From assembly GCF_001557235.1 (NCBI RefSeq), contig NZ_LSJI01000266.1, forward strand, positions 10,163 through 74,162: DNA of 64,000 bases, written 5' to 3'. The notes beneath the pieces were generated by a model that ran no database searches, had not been told where the DNA came from, and was given only the letters and a program-made list of their open reading frames with translations. This DNA comes from Phenylobacterium sp. CCH9-H3. GTDB taxonomy: Bacteria > Pseudomonadota > Alphaproteobacteria > Caulobacterales > Caulobacteraceae. Below, in pieces: positions 1 through 7,784 of the stretch (position 1 is the stretch's first letter; each line of letters begins with the position of its first letter). Both the position numbers and the translations under genes were made by a program.

Positions 1-775
1 TGCACTGAACGCCTCGCGCAAGCAGGTGGAGGCCGAGGTCCAGGAGGCGGCGGTCCGCCACATCGAGCGCGAGAGCAACCAGGCCGACGCGCCCTGCTTG
101 ATCGTCGCCGACGACGGCTGGCATCCGGGCGTCATCGGCATCGTGGCCGGGCGGCTGCGCGAGCGTTACCGAAAGCCGGTGATCGTCATCGGGATCGACC
201 GGGCCGCCGACGTGGGGAAGGGCTCCGGCCGTTCGCAGCCGGGTGTCAACCTGGGGCGGGCGGTACAGGCCGCCTACGAGGAAGGGCTGTTGCTGGCCGG
301 CGGCGGCCACGCCATGGCGGCGGGCCTGTCGGTGCGACCCGACACGATCCCCGAACTGCGGGCCTTCCTTTGCGAGCGGATGGCGGCCGAGGCCGAGATC
401 GCCGCGGCCGCGGACGGGCTGGAGATCGACGCCCTGGTGACGACGCGGGGCGCGGACCGGAGCCTGTGGAGCGACTTCCAGCGGCTCGCGCCGTTCGGAC
501 CGGGCAATCCCGAGCCGACGTTCGCTGCGGCGGACGTGCGAATCGAACGGCCGATGGCCCTGCGCGGCGGACACGTGCGCTGCACCCTGACCGACGGCAG
601 CGGGGGGCGACTCAAGGCCGTGGCGTGGCGGGTCGAGGACACCGAGGCCGGCCGCCGCCTGCTGCAGGAAGGCGGCGCGGTCCATGTGGCGGGCCGCCTG
701 AAACCCGACGACTGGCAGGGGCGGGAAGGGGTGGAACTCGAGATCGAGGACGTCGCCGACCCGCGCCGAACATAA
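1..775 (+). CDS. recJ: Single-stranded-DNA exonuclease RecJ, C-terminal part
   Basis: This is the 3' end of recJ; the reading frame is open from base 2, so the start lies outside the window. RecJ is the 5'-3' ssDNA exonuclease of recombination and mismatch repair. Visible parts are the end of the catalytic core, the DHHA1 domain with its glycine/His signature GGGHAMAAG (about 100 residues into the fragment), and a C-terminal OB-fold region ending ELEIEDVADPRRT. The DHH motifs of the N-terminal domain are not in the window. It ends in TAA, 62 bp before a tRNA gene on the same strand. Confidence 0.9.
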   Translation, partial: ALNASRKQVEAEVQEAAVRHIERESNQADAPCLIVADDGWHPGVIGIVAGRLRERYRKPVIVIGIDRAADVGKGSGRSQPGVNLGRAVQAAYEEGLLLAGGGHAMAAGLSVRPDTIPELRAFLCERMAAEAEIAAAADGLEIDALVTTRGADRSLWSDFQRLAPFGPGNPEPTFAAADVRIERPMALRGGHVRCTLTDGSGGRLKAVAWRVEDTEAGRRLLQEGGAVHVAGRLKPDDWQGREGVELEIEDVADPRRT

Positions 776-790
776 GTCCGTTTCGGCCGC

Positions 791-819
791 TTGCGCCCCA
801 AAAAGAAGGCCGCTATAGA
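791..819 (+). promoter_or_regulatory. Sigma-70-type promoter of tRNA-Glu
   Basis: TTGCGC (791-796) and TATAGA (814-819) are separated by exactly 17 bp. The -10 box lies 19 bp before the mature tRNA 5' end, a fitting distance for a short leader. Assignment rests on sequence match and position only. Confidence 0.55.
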
Positions 820-837
820 GCCGCCTCTCGCGCACGC

Positions 838-912
838 GGTCCCTTCGTCTATCGGTTAGGACGCCAGGTTTTCAACCTGGAGAGAGGGGTTCGACTCCCC
901 TAGGGACTGCCA
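838..912 (+). tRNA. tRNA-Glu (anticodon TTC)
   Basis: A full cloverleaf can be drawn. The acceptor stem is GGTCCCT/AGGGACT with a G-T closing pair, the anticodon stem is CCAGG/CCTGG around the loop TTTTCAA, and the T arm contains GGTTCGACTCC. The 3' CCA is encoded. The anticodon TTC reads GAA/GAG. Confidence 0.97.
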
Positions 913-1004
913 CGCGACCTCCCCTCATAAGGTGTTCGACCTCGCGCGGCGCGGGATTCGCCGAACGCGAATCACCATTGACGTCCCATATGTTACAAGA
1001 ACAG

Positions 1005-1013
1005 TGTTATAGT
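1005..1013 (+). promoter_or_regulatory. Candidate extended -10 element of the cold-shock gene
   Basis: TGTTATAGT matches the extended -10 form TGnTATAnT and lies 44 bp before the ATG of the two-domain cold-shock protein. No good -35 box sits at the usual distance; TTGACG at 978-983 is too far upstream (24-bp gap). Tentative. Confidence 0.35.
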
Positions 1014-1057
1014 CGGCTCCGACCCAATTGTCGGGAGGGTAGCGGGCCGAGGGGCGA

Positions 1058-1633
1058 ATGGCTGGTTACGAATTCGAGCAAGTGGATGCGCCGCCGCCGG
1101 TGCGGATTTGCGGGCGCGTGAAGTGGTTCGACGTGGGCAAGGGCTACGGCTTCATCGTCCCCGACGATCCGAGTCTCACCGACCTCAAGGATGTGCTGCT
1201 CCACGTCACGAGCCTCAGGACCTCGGGCCGTGAAAGCTGCCTCGAAGGCTCTCTGATCACCTGCGATGTCGTCCGCCGGCCCAAGGGCTGGCAGGTGGCC
1301 GAGGTGGTCCTGGTGGACGAAAGCTCCGCCACGCCGGCCCCGCCGCGGCCGGACGCCATGCGCAGCCGCCCCGAGGGGCTGAGTCGACCGCCGCGCCGGC
1401 CGGTCCAGGCCACGGGCCCGCTGGAAGAGGCCAAGGTGAAGTGGTTCAACCGGGCCAAGGGCTACGGCTTCGTCGTGCGCGACAGCCAGCCGGGCGACAT
1501 CTTCGTCCACATCGAGACGCTTCGGCGGTCGGGAATGGAGGATCTCCAGCCCGGCGAAAGCGTCATGGTCAGGTTCGCCGAGGGGCCCAAGGGGCTTGTC
1601 GTGGCCGAGATCGAGGCGTCTAACCTCTCGTAA
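1058..1633 (+). CDS. Two-domain cold-shock protein (CspC/CspD type)
   Basis: A 191-residue RNA/ssDNA-binding protein with two cold-shock domains joined by a proline/arginine-rich linker. Domain 1 (about residues 17-85) contains [18 protein letters not shown], and domain 2 (about 125-188) contains [16 protein letters not shown]. Both keep the RNP1 core KGYGF; RNP2 is clear in domain 2 (DIFVHI) and looser in domain 1 (DVLLHV). Caulobacter CspC and CspD have this double architecture and are linked to stationary phase rather than cold induction, so a similar RNA-chaperone role is likely. The ATG follows a GAGGGG ribosome site. The linker is basic and probably disordered. Confidence 0.88.
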   Translation: MAGYEFEQVDAPPPVRICGRVKWFDVGKGYGFIVPDDPSLTDLKDVLLHVTSLRTSGRESCLEGSLITCDVVRRPKGWQVAEVVLVDESSATPAPPRPDAMRSRPEGLSRPPRRPVQATGPLEEAKVKWFNRAKGYGFVVRDSQPGDIFVHIETLRRSGMEDLQPGESVMVRFAEGPKGLVVAEIEASNLS

Positions 1634-1662
1634 GAGAGACGACACGCTTCGGAGCTGACTTC

Positions 1663-2169
1663 GTGCTGCATGAGTTGATCGGCCGGCGGCTGGGCGTCGC
1701 CCTGGCCTTGGCGCTGTGCGCCGCGCCGGCGATGGCGCAGATTCCGCGCCAGGATCCAAAGACCTGCAAGGGCCAGCCCGAGATCAAGCCGCTGGAGGCC
1801 CTCCAGGTGCGCACCGACAAGGGCGTGCATGCCTTCATGGTCGAGGTGGCGGACAGCGACAGGGAGCGCGAGTATGGCCTGATGTGCCGGCGCAGCCTGG
1901 CCGCCGACCGCGGCATGCTGTTCCTGTTCGCCAAGGCCGGGCCGCAGATGTTCTGGATGCGGAACACGCTCATCCCGCTCGACATCATCTACATCGGCGA
2001 GAACGGCCGGGTGGTCTCGATCAGCCGTAACGTCCAGCCACTGGACGAGCGGGGGGCGCCGTCGGCGGGGCCGGCGAAGTTCGTGCTGGAGCTCGCGGCC
2101 GGCCGTGCGGCCCAGATCGGCCTGCTGCCCGGCGACCGGGTGCTGCATCGGGCGCTGCCGCGTGGCTGA
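1663..2169 (+). CDS. Exported DUF192 family protein
   Basis: A 168-residue protein starting at GTG. The N-terminus is a signal peptide (ALALALCAAPAMAQ, cleavage near residue 26). The rest is a DUF192 domain with the family's core GLMCRRSL, GMLFLF, FWMRNTLIPLDIIYI and the closing ELAAG...LLPGD. DUF192 proteins are small secreted or periplasmic beta-barrel proteins of unknown biochemical role. The stop overlaps the next gene by 8 bp, suggesting translational coupling with the thioesterase, although no shared pathway is evident. Confidence 0.8.
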   Translation: MLHELIGRRLGVALALALCAAPAMAQIPRQDPKTCKGQPEIKPLEALQVRTDKGVHAFMVEVADSDREREYGLMCRRSLAADRGMLFLFAKAGPQMFWMRNTLIPLDIIYIGENGRVVSISRNVQPLDERGAPSAGPAKFVLELAAGRAAQIGLLPGDRVLHRALPRG

Positions 2170-2584
2170 CGAGATCCCCGAGCCGCCGGCCGGCTTCGTC
2201 CTGACCAAGGGCCGCGGCCCGTTCTCCACCCACAACGGGCCCTACTTCCACCGGATCGGCGCCGGCGACCTCGTGGAACAGGCGTTCTACGCCCTGCCAC
2301 GGCACACCAACGGCATCGGCATCGTGCACGGCGGCATGCTGTCGGCCTTCACCGACGGGCTGCTGGCGGCGGCGGTGGGACGCGGCACGCAGAAGGTAGG
2401 CGTGACGATCCACCTCTCCATCGACTTCCTCCACATGGCCCGCGAAGGCGACTGGATCGTCGGCGAGGCGCGGATGAGCCGGGCGACCCGGGACGTGGCC
2501 TTCGCCGACGGCCGCCTGCACGCCCGCGGCGTGGACATCGTCCGGGCGTCGGGCGTCTTCAAGCTGATGAGCCGCCCGGGCTAA
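2162..2584 (+). CDS. PaaI-type hotdog-fold thioesterase
   Basis: A 140-residue hotdog-fold protein of the PaaI/YdiI group, which hydrolyses acyl- or aryl-CoA thioesters. The signature GIGIVHGGMLSAFTDG, with its His-Gly-Gly, opens the central helix, followed by the beta strands VTIHLSIDFLHMA and DVAFADGRLHARG. I chose the GTG inside the end of the DUF192 gene because the protein then begins ADEIPEPPAGF, as hotdog proteins of this size usually do; a longer in-frame extension from 2105 has no family resemblance. Its stop overlaps the stop of the convergent downstream gene. Confidence 0.8.
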   Translation: MADEIPEPPAGFVLTKGRGPFSTHNGPYFHRIGAGDLVEQAFYALPRHTNGIGIVHGGMLSAFTDGLLAAAVGRGTQKVGVTIHLSIDFLHMAREGDWIVGEARMSRATRDVAFADGRLHARGVDIVRASGVFKLMSRPG

Positions 2585-3060
2585 CAGTCCTTGTCAGCGA
2601 ACAGGCCCTTCAGATGGGCCAGACGCTGGCTCCCCGGGGTCGCGGGCGCGGCGTCTGTGCCCGGCGTCGCGGACATGCCGGGCATGGCGCCGTAGGCCTG
2701 GGCCAATTGCTGCTGCATCTGCTGCTGCTGTTGCTGCATGGCCTGCTGCTGGATCGCCCCTAGGGCCTGCTGGGCCGCGTAGCCGCCCTGGCCCCCACCA
2801 AGCTTGCCGCTGCTCAGCAAGGGCGCCGCCGCCTGGAGCGCGGCTCCCGCGAAGCCCAGGAACTTGCGGCCCGACTCCGCGCGGCGGGCGGCCTTGGCTT
2901 CGCTGGCGGACAGCGTGTTGATCTCATCGGCCAGGATGGCGCAGGTCTTCTGGCTGTCGCCCGCCTCCACGACGGCTGGTTCGGCGCCCCGGGCGGGAGC
3001 GGCGAGGGCGAGCAGACATGCGGCGAGCACCGCGCCGCGGATGGGCCTTGGAGACGTCAT
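2581..3060 (-). CDS. Exported Gln-rich hypothetical protein
   Basis: A 159-residue protein with a signal peptide (RGAVLAACLLALAAPARGA). The mature part has a short helical stretch (TCAILADEINTLSASEAKAARRAESGRKF), a Gly/Ala hydrophobic stretch (FAGAALQAAAPLLSSGKLGGG), then a run of glutamines with Met/Ala interruptions at about residues 103-121. The C-terminus is Ala/Pro-rich and ends KDC. Two cysteines (the TCAI Cys and the terminal one) may pair. No family recognised. The start is the ATG of MTSPRPIRG; longer versions lack a ribosome site and would run into tRNA-Pro. Confidence 0.65.
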   Translation of the reverse strand: MTSPRPIRGAVLAACLLALAAPARGAEPAVVEAGDSQKTCAILADEINTLSASEAKAARRAESGRKFLGFAGAALQAAAPLLSSGKLGGGQGGYAAQQALGAIQQQAMQQQQQQMQQQLAQAYGAMPGMSATPGTDAAPATPGSQRLAHLKGLFADKDC

Positions 3061-3225
3061 GTATGCCTCTCTGTTTGAGGCGTCGGTTGTGGCCCGCGGC
3101 GCCGCGTTGGTCGCCCGCGGCTCGACGAACAGCATGGCGTACGCGCCGAATGCCGGTCCACGTGCGCCCATCAGCCCCTTTACCGGACCGGGTAAACCCT
3201 TGTAGGGCAGGCGTTCCGGCGTCCT

Positions 3226-3302
3226 CGGGGCGTAGCGCAGCCTGGTAGCGCATCTGCTTTGGGAGCAGAGGGTCGGGAGTTCGAATCTCTCCGCCCCGAC
3301 CA
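3226..3302 (+). tRNA. tRNA-Pro (anticodon TGG)
   Basis: A 77-nt cloverleaf with acceptor CGGGGCG/CGCCCCG, anticodon stem TCTGC/GCAGA around loop TTTGGGA, and T arm GGGAGTTCGAATCTCTC. The C1-G72 pair is usual for bacterial tRNA-Pro. The 3' CCA is encoded. Confidence 0.97.
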
Positions 3303-3333
3303 CGCCGGCGGAATTTGAGGCCTGAGAAACAGC

Positions 3334-3642
3334 ATGCTCGCGCGCATCTACCGTCCGTCCAAGACCGCCATGCAGTCGGGCCGCGCCAAGGCGGCCGGCT
3401 GGGTTCTGGAATTCGAGCCCAAGGCGGCGCGCAGGCCCGATCCGCTGATGGGCTGGACCGTGACGACCGATACCGAGTCGAGCCAGGTGCGGCTGACCTT
3501 CGAGACCAAGGAAGAGGCCGTGCGCTACGCCGAGGCGCACGGGATCGCCTTCCAGCTCATCGATCCCGCACCGGCCAAGCGCATCATCAAGGCCTACGCC
3601 GACAACTTCGCCTTCGGCAGACGGATCCCCTGGACCCACTGA
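3334..3642 (+). CDS. NDUFS4-type complex I accessory protein
   Basis: A 102-residue protein of the NDUFS4/ETC_C1 family (18-kDa accessory subunit of NADH:ubiquinone oxidoreductase). It shows the family features [16 protein letters not shown] at the N-terminus, [22 protein letters not shown], and the C-terminal [13 protein letters not shown]. In alphaproteobacteria it is encoded away from the nuo operon and associates with the peripheral arm of complex I. It sits alone between two tRNA genes. No transmembrane segment, as expected. Confidence 0.88.
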   Translation: MLARIYRPSKTAMQSGRAKAAGWVLEFEPKAARRPDPLMGWTVTTDTESSQVRLTFETKEEAVRYAEAHGIAFQLIDPAPAKRIIKAYADNFAFGRRIPWTH

Positions 3643-3654
3643 GGTCTCGCCTGA

Positions 3655-3731
3655 GCGCCCGTAGCTCAACCGGATAGAGCATCCGCCTTCTAAGCGGACG
3701 GTTGCAGGTTCGAGTCCTGCCGGGCGCGCCA
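3655..3731 (+). tRNA. tRNA-Arg (anticodon TCT)
   Basis: A 77-nt cloverleaf with acceptor GCGCCCG/CGGGCGC, anticodon stem TCCGC/GCGGA around loop CTTCTAA, T arm GCAGGTTCGAGTCCTGC, and encoded CCA. It reads AGA/AGG, rare codons in this GC-rich genome. Confidence 0.97.
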
Positions 3732-3871
3732 GGCCGCAAGGTTGGCCGCGGTCAACTCAGGCGCTCGATCGCCGCGTCATGGAATGTCACTTAGACGGAC
3801 GTATCGCCCCCTGCGGGTCACAGCATTTCTCCACCATGTTCGCGGCCGTCCCAGCCGTGTAAGCAGCCGCC

Positions 3872-4657
3872 ATGGCCTGGACGAAGACCTACGACGAAGC
3901 CGAGCCGCAGCGCGTGAACAAGTGGCTGGCGCAGAGCGGCGTGTGTTCGCGGCGCGAGGCCGAGGCGCTGATCGGCGAAGGGCTGGTCTATATCGATGGG
4001 GAGCGGGTCGACGACGCTGGCCGCAAGATCCAGCCGGGCCAGACGCTCACCCTGACCGACAAGGCCGAGGGGCGGCTCGAGGGCTTTACGGCCGTCCTGA
4101 ACAAGCCCACCGGCTACGTCTCGGGCCAGCCGGAGCCCGGCTATACGCCCGCGGCGCGCCTGCTGACCCGGCAGACGCTGGTCGGCGAAAGCGCCACGAT
4201 CCCGGACGCGAAGATGAGCCTGCCGCCCCTGGGACGGCTGGACCTGGACAGCCACGGCCTGCTGATCCTGTCCAACGACGGCGTGCTGGCCAAGGCGGTC
4301 ATCGGGCCGCAATCGGAGCTGGACAAGGAGTATGTCGTCCGCGTCGCCGGGCGCATCGACGAGCCGACGCTGGGCCGCCTGCGCCACGGCCTGGAGCTGG
4401 ATGGCCGCAGGCTGCGCCCCGCCAAGGTGAGCGTGATCCAGGGCCAGGTGCTGAGGTTCGTGCTCACCGAGGGCCGCAACCGGCAGATCCGGCGCATGTG
4501 CGAGCTGGTCGGTCTGCGGGTGATGGACCTGAAGCGCATCCGGATCGGCCCGCTGGAGCTGGGCGACCTGCCGGAGGGGCGGTGGCGGCCCATGACGGCC
4601 GCCGAGCGCGAGGCGATGATCAGGTCGTCAAAGGGACCGGCGTCCGGTCGGGATTGA
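3872..4657 (+). CDS. 23S rRNA pseudouridine synthase, RsuA/RluB/RluF family
   Basis: A 261-residue protein converting a uridine in rRNA to pseudouridine. An S4 RNA-binding domain (about residues 12-60, RVNKWLAQSGVCSRREAEALI) precedes the catalytic domain. Motif II reads GRLDLDSHGLLIL, with catalytic Asp124. Later motifs LDKEYVVRV and EGRNRQIRRMCELVG are also present. Length and the S4 N-terminus resemble RluF (U2604) or RluB (U2605); I cannot tell which. The last 38 bp overlap the convergent kinase gene. Confidence 0.88.
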   Translation: MAWTKTYDEAEPQRVNKWLAQSGVCSRREAEALIGEGLVYIDGERVDDAGRKIQPGQTLTLTDKAEGRLEGFTAVLNKPTGYVSGQPEPGYTPAARLLTRQTLVGESATIPDAKMSLPPLGRLDLDSHGLLILSNDGVLAKAVIGPQSELDKEYVVRVAGRIDEPTLGRLRHGLELDGRRLRPAKVSVIQGQVLRFVLTEGRNRQIRRMCELVGLRVMDLKRIRIGPLELGDLPEGRWRPMTAAEREAMIRSSKGPASGRD

Positions 4658-5477
4658 GCGGCACCACCCAGTCGGCCCGCTCGGGCATCTCCGCCAGGAT
4701 CCAGCGGGTGAGCCGCTCATAGTACTGCACGAACCGGCCGACCTCGCCGTCGGACATGCCCCCGCCGGTGCGGGCGCGCAGCTTGGCCTCCTGTTCCACG
4801 CGCCAGCCGCGGACCACGTCGAAGCTGGGCGCCCGCAGCAGGACCAGCCGGTCCAGCCGGCCGAAGAGCGCTTGATAGTGCTCGGCGAGCTGGCGGTTCA
4901 CATAGCCGCGCCAGGCGCGGGTGGGATCGTCGCGCCGCTCCAGGCCGTTGGCGGGCTGCGTCAGCCGTTCCGCGGGCTCCGGCCGGGCGCCGACACACCA
5001 GCCCTCGAGGATCACCACGTCGGCGGGACCCTCGACCGTGCGCCAGCGACTCTTGGGTTGGCGCTCGTCCGTGGCCTTGTCGAAGCCGGGCAGGGGCGTC
5101 GTCCCCTCGCCCCGGAGGTGGTCGAGCACGGCGCAGGCCAGGGCCACGTCGTGAGTGCCGGGCGGCCCGCGGACCTGGAGCAGGCGGTGGACCTTGGCCG
5201 CGAGCCAGGCGCGCGCCTCCCGTCCGAGGTAGAAGTCGTCCAGGGAAATCGTGACCGCCTTCAGGCCGTTGCGATTGAGGTAGCGCTCGGTCGCGGCCGC
5301 CACGGTCGACTTGCCCGACCCCTGCGCGCCGCAGAGGCCGACGACCGCCGTGCGACCGAAGTCCGCGCGCCAGTCGACGCAGCGATCGGCCAACGGGCGA
5401 CAAACCTCGTCGAACGTCAGCTGGAACGTTTCCGGCAGGCGTTCCTCGGCGATGAAATCCGCCAGCCAGTCGTCCAA
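4620..5477 (-). CDS. P-loop kinase, glycerate 3-kinase/uridine-kinase-like
   Basis: A 285-residue P-loop kinase. Walker A is GLCGAQGSGKST (about residues 48-58), followed by SLDDFYLGREAR, the uridine-kinase-type Asp-Asp-Phe-Tyr substrate motif, RGPPGTHD, and a late LEGWCVGARP motif. This set fits the COG4240 group related to D-glycerate 3-kinase and yeast YGR205W; the substrate is not certain. The only usable start is TTG, preceded by GGGGA at good spacing and 18 bp after the upstream SDR stop, so the two are probably co-transcribed. It overlaps the pseudouridine synthase tail-to-tail. Confidence 0.75.
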   Translation of the reverse strand: MDDWLADFIAEERLPETFQLTFDEVCRPLADRCVDWRADFGRTAVVGLCGAQGSGKSTVAAATERYLNRNGLKAVTISLDDFYLGREARAWLAAKVHRLLQVRGPPGTHDVALACAVLDHLRGEGTTPLPGFDKATDERQPKSRWRTVEGPADVVILEGWCVGARPEPAERLTQPANGLERRDDPTRAWRGYVNRQLAEHYQALFGRLDRLVLLRAPSFDVVRGWRVEQEAKLRARTGGGMSDGEVGRFVQYYERLTRWILAEMPERADWVVPLNPDRTPVPLTT

Positions 5478-5494
5478 GCGTTCCCCAGCGCGCC

Positions 5495-6481
5495 TTAGTA
5501 CCCGCCGACGATCGGCAGAATCTCGCCGGTGATGTAGCTGGAGGTCTGCGGCGACGCCAGGAACACGAAGGCCGGCGCGATCTCCTCCGGTTGGGCCGGG
5601 CGGCCCATAGGCGTCTTGGCGCCGAACTGCTGAAGCTCCTTCCCCGCCTTGTCCGCAGGGTTGAGCGGCGTCCAGACGGGGCCGGGAGCCACGGCGTTGA
5701 CCCGCACGCCCTTCTTGATCAGCGAACCGGCGAGCGATCGTGTGAAGGCGTGAATCCCGCCCTTGGTCATCGAATAGTCGAGCAGGTCCTTCGAGCCCTC
5801 GAGCCCGGTGACCGAGCCGGTGTTGATGATCGCCGAGCCGGGTTTCAGGTGGGGCGTGGCGGCCTTGGCCATGTTGAAATAGCCGTAGAGGTTGGTTTTC
5901 AGCGTGCGGTCGAAGTGCTCGTACGTCAGGTCCTCGATGGACTGGGCATGCTCCTGGAAGGCGGCGTTGTTCACCAGGATGTCGAGACCGCCCAGGGCTT
6001 CGATCGTCCGTGCGACGGCGGCCTCCGCGTACTTGGGATCGGCTACATCTCCGGGGATGAGGATCGCCTTGCGGCCCTCCTTCTCCACGGCCGCCTTCGT
6101 GGCCTCGGCGTCCTCGGTCTCCTCGAGATAGGCGATCGCCACGTCGCAGCCTTCCCGGGCGAACAGGACGGCCACAGCCCGGCCGATGCCGGAGTCGCCG
6201 CCGGTGATCAGCGCGACCTTGTCCTTGAGCTTTTCGGAGCCCTTGTAGAACGGGGCCTCCCACATCGGCTTCAGGGTGAGGTTGGCCTCTACGCCCGGCT
6301 TCTCGAGGTGCTTCTGAGGGAGCGGTGGGACGGGATAGGCGCGGGCGCCCGTCTGGGGCGGGGCTTCGTCGCCGTCGTCGAAGGACCGCTTCTCCTTCGC
6401 CTCGACCTCCTTCTGGATCTTCCGCTCGTCGTCGGCCACGCGCTCGGCGCGGTCCTCGAAGCCTTGCTGGACGCCGGACAT
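5495..6481 (-). CDS. SDR oxidoreductase, YghA/general-stress type
   Basis: A 328-residue short-chain dehydrogenase. The Rossmann motif is TGGDSGIGRAVA, followed by NNAAFQE and the catalytic Ser...Tyr-x-x-x-Lys (GSVTGLEGSKDLLDYSMTKG). A hydrophilic, charged N-terminal extension of about 85 residues precedes the fold and contains YPVPPLPQKHLEKPG, typical of the YghA / general-stress-protein-39 group. Family members act on aldehydes or alcohols with NAD(P)H; no substrate can be assigned. Ribosome site GGAAGGAGAG lies just upstream. An inverted repeat abuts this ribosome site. Confidence 0.85.
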   Translation of the reverse strand: MSGVQQGFEDRAERVADDERKIQKEVEAKEKRSFDDGDEAPPQTGARAYPVPPLPQKHLEKPGVEANLTLKPMWEAPFYKGSEKLKDKVALITGGDSGIGRAVAVLFAREGCDVAIAYLEETEDAEATKAAVEKEGRKAILIPGDVADPKYAEAAVARTIEALGGLDILVNNAAFQEHAQSIEDLTYEHFDRTLKTNLYGYFNMAKAATPHLKPGSAIINTGSVTGLEGSKDLLDYSMTKGGIHAFTRSLAGSLIKKGVRVNAVAPGPVWTPLNPADKAGKELQQFGAKTPMGRPAQPEEIAPAFVFLASPQTSSYITGEILPIVGGY

Positions 6482-6494
6482 GACGCTCTCCTTC

Positions 6495-6511
6495 CTTGCT
6501 TGGCCAGCAAG
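6495..6511. repeat. Short inverted repeat next to SDR ribosome site
   Basis: CTTGCT-N5-AGCAAG, a 6-bp stem with a 5-nt loop, sits directly upstream of the GGAAGGAGAG ribosome site of the stress-type SDR. It could be an operator or an mRNA hairpin that influences initiation. Sequence-only observation. Confidence 0.35.
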
Positions 6512-6536
6512 CGCGGGAGGGCCCGGCAGGTTCCGC

Positions 6537-7700
6537 TCAGTCGGCGAGTTTGCCGTAGGCGTCCAGGCCGCGGCGTAGGTCGGCGATCAGGTCTTCGGGC
6601 GCCTCAAGGCCGACGTGCAGGCGCATCAGGGGGCCGCCATAGTCCGTTGCGAACCGCCGGACGTGCAGCTGCGGGTCGCAGGATATGGCCAGACTCTCGA
6701 ACCCGCCCCAGGAGAAGCCCAGTCCGAACAGCTTGAGCGCGTCGAGGAAGGCGTTGACCGCCGCCTCGGGCGCAGGGCGCAAGACGAAGCCGAACAGGCC
6801 GCAGGCGCCCGTGAAGTCGCGGGCCCACAGCCCATGGTCGGGAAAGTTCGGCAGAGCTGGGTGCAGGACTTGGCGGACCTCGGGCTGGTCGCCCAGCCAG
6901 CGGGCGACCGCAAGGCCGCTCTCGCCGTGGCGGGCCATGCGGGTGGGCAGGGTGCGAAGGCCGCGGAGGATGGCGTAGGCCTCCTCGCCGGAGACGGCCC
7001 AGCCCATGTGATGGACCCCATCGGCCAGCTTGCGCACCAGGGCGGGGTCGCGGGCGGCCACGGACCCCATGAACACGTCCGAATGACCTCCCACGTATTT
7101 CGTCAGCGCCTGGATCGACAGGTCGACGCCGTGGGCGAGCGGCTTGAACAGGAGGCCCGCCGCCCAAGTGTTGTCGATGGCGGTCAGGATGCCCCGCTCG
7201 CGCGCCAGTTCTGCGATGCGGGGGACGTCCTGCATCTCGAATGAGAGCGACCCGGGACTTTCCAAAAGGATCAGCCGCACCGCATCGGAAGCCGTGGCGA
7301 CGAGGGTTTGCGGCGGCGTGTGCGGATCGAAGTAGCTTACCGTCACGCCGAACCGCTTCAGCACGTGGTCGCAGAACCGGCGGACCGGCTTGTAGACGTT
7401 GTCGACGACCAGGATCTCGTCGCCGGCCTTCAGCAGCGCCATGAGCGCGCCCGAGATCGCCGCGATGCCCGACGGATAGAGCGAAACGCCCACCGCGCCT
7501 TCCAGGACGGCCAAGGCCTCCTGCAGGCAGGCCTGGGCCGCCAGGCCACCGCGGCCATAGGTCAGGTGGTTGGCGTCGTCGTACAGCGCCTCCGCATTGG
7601 GCAAGAGGACGGTCGAACCCTTCTGGATCGGCGGCCCGACGGTCTTGGCCAGCGCGCCGCCGGTCTTGCCGGCGTGGATCAGGCGGGTCTCATCCGACAT
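6537..7700 (-). CDS. metC: Cystathionine beta-lyase
   Basis: A 387-residue PLP enzyme of the Cys/Met metabolism family, cleaving cystathionine to homocysteine, pyruvate and ammonia. The PLP lysine is Lys201 in ALTKYVGGHSDV. Other family landmarks are TYGRGG (phosphate-binding), YPSGIAAI, AIDNTWAAG and the C-terminal SWGGFESL. The last motif and the overall spacing favour MetC over gamma-synthases. I chose the ATG of MSDETRLIHAG; the longer in-frame N-terminus has no similarity. It is divergent, 84 bp apart, from an amino-acid-binding lipoprotein gene. Confidence 0.88.
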   Translation of the reverse strand: MSDETRLIHAGKTGGALAKTVGPPIQKGSTVLLPNAEALYDDANHLTYGRGGLAAQACLQEALAVLEGAVGVSLYPSGIAAISGALMALLKAGDEILVVDNVYKPVRRFCDHVLKRFGVTVSYFDPHTPPQTLVATASDAVRLILLESPGSLSFEMQDVPRIAELARERGILTAIDNTWAAGLLFKPLAHGVDLSIQALTKYVGGHSDVFMGSVAARDPALVRKLADGVHHMGWAVSGEEAYAILRGLRTLPTRMARHGESGLAVARWLGDQPEVRQVLHPALPNFPDHGLWARDFTGACGLFGFVLRPAPEAAVNAFLDALKLFGLGFSWGGFESLAISCDPQLHVRRFATDYGGPLMRLHVGLEAPEDLIADLRRGLDAYGKLAD

Positions 7701-7784
7701 GCGGGGTTGCGGGTCCGGGCGACGCTGGCGAAAGTGCCAAGGCACTTAGAGCCCCAAGCCCTTCAGCGTTTCAAGGGAGCAGCG

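Noticed and set aside
978-983. TTGACG as -35 box of the cold-shock gene
   Set aside because: The gap to the -10 element is 24 bp, too long for a sigma-70 promoter.
4620-6263. Long frame that would fuse the kinase to sequence antisense-like to the SDR
   Set aside because: Only the part after the TTG start matches a kinase; the upstream part is an out-of-frame reading of the SDR gene, which is intact.
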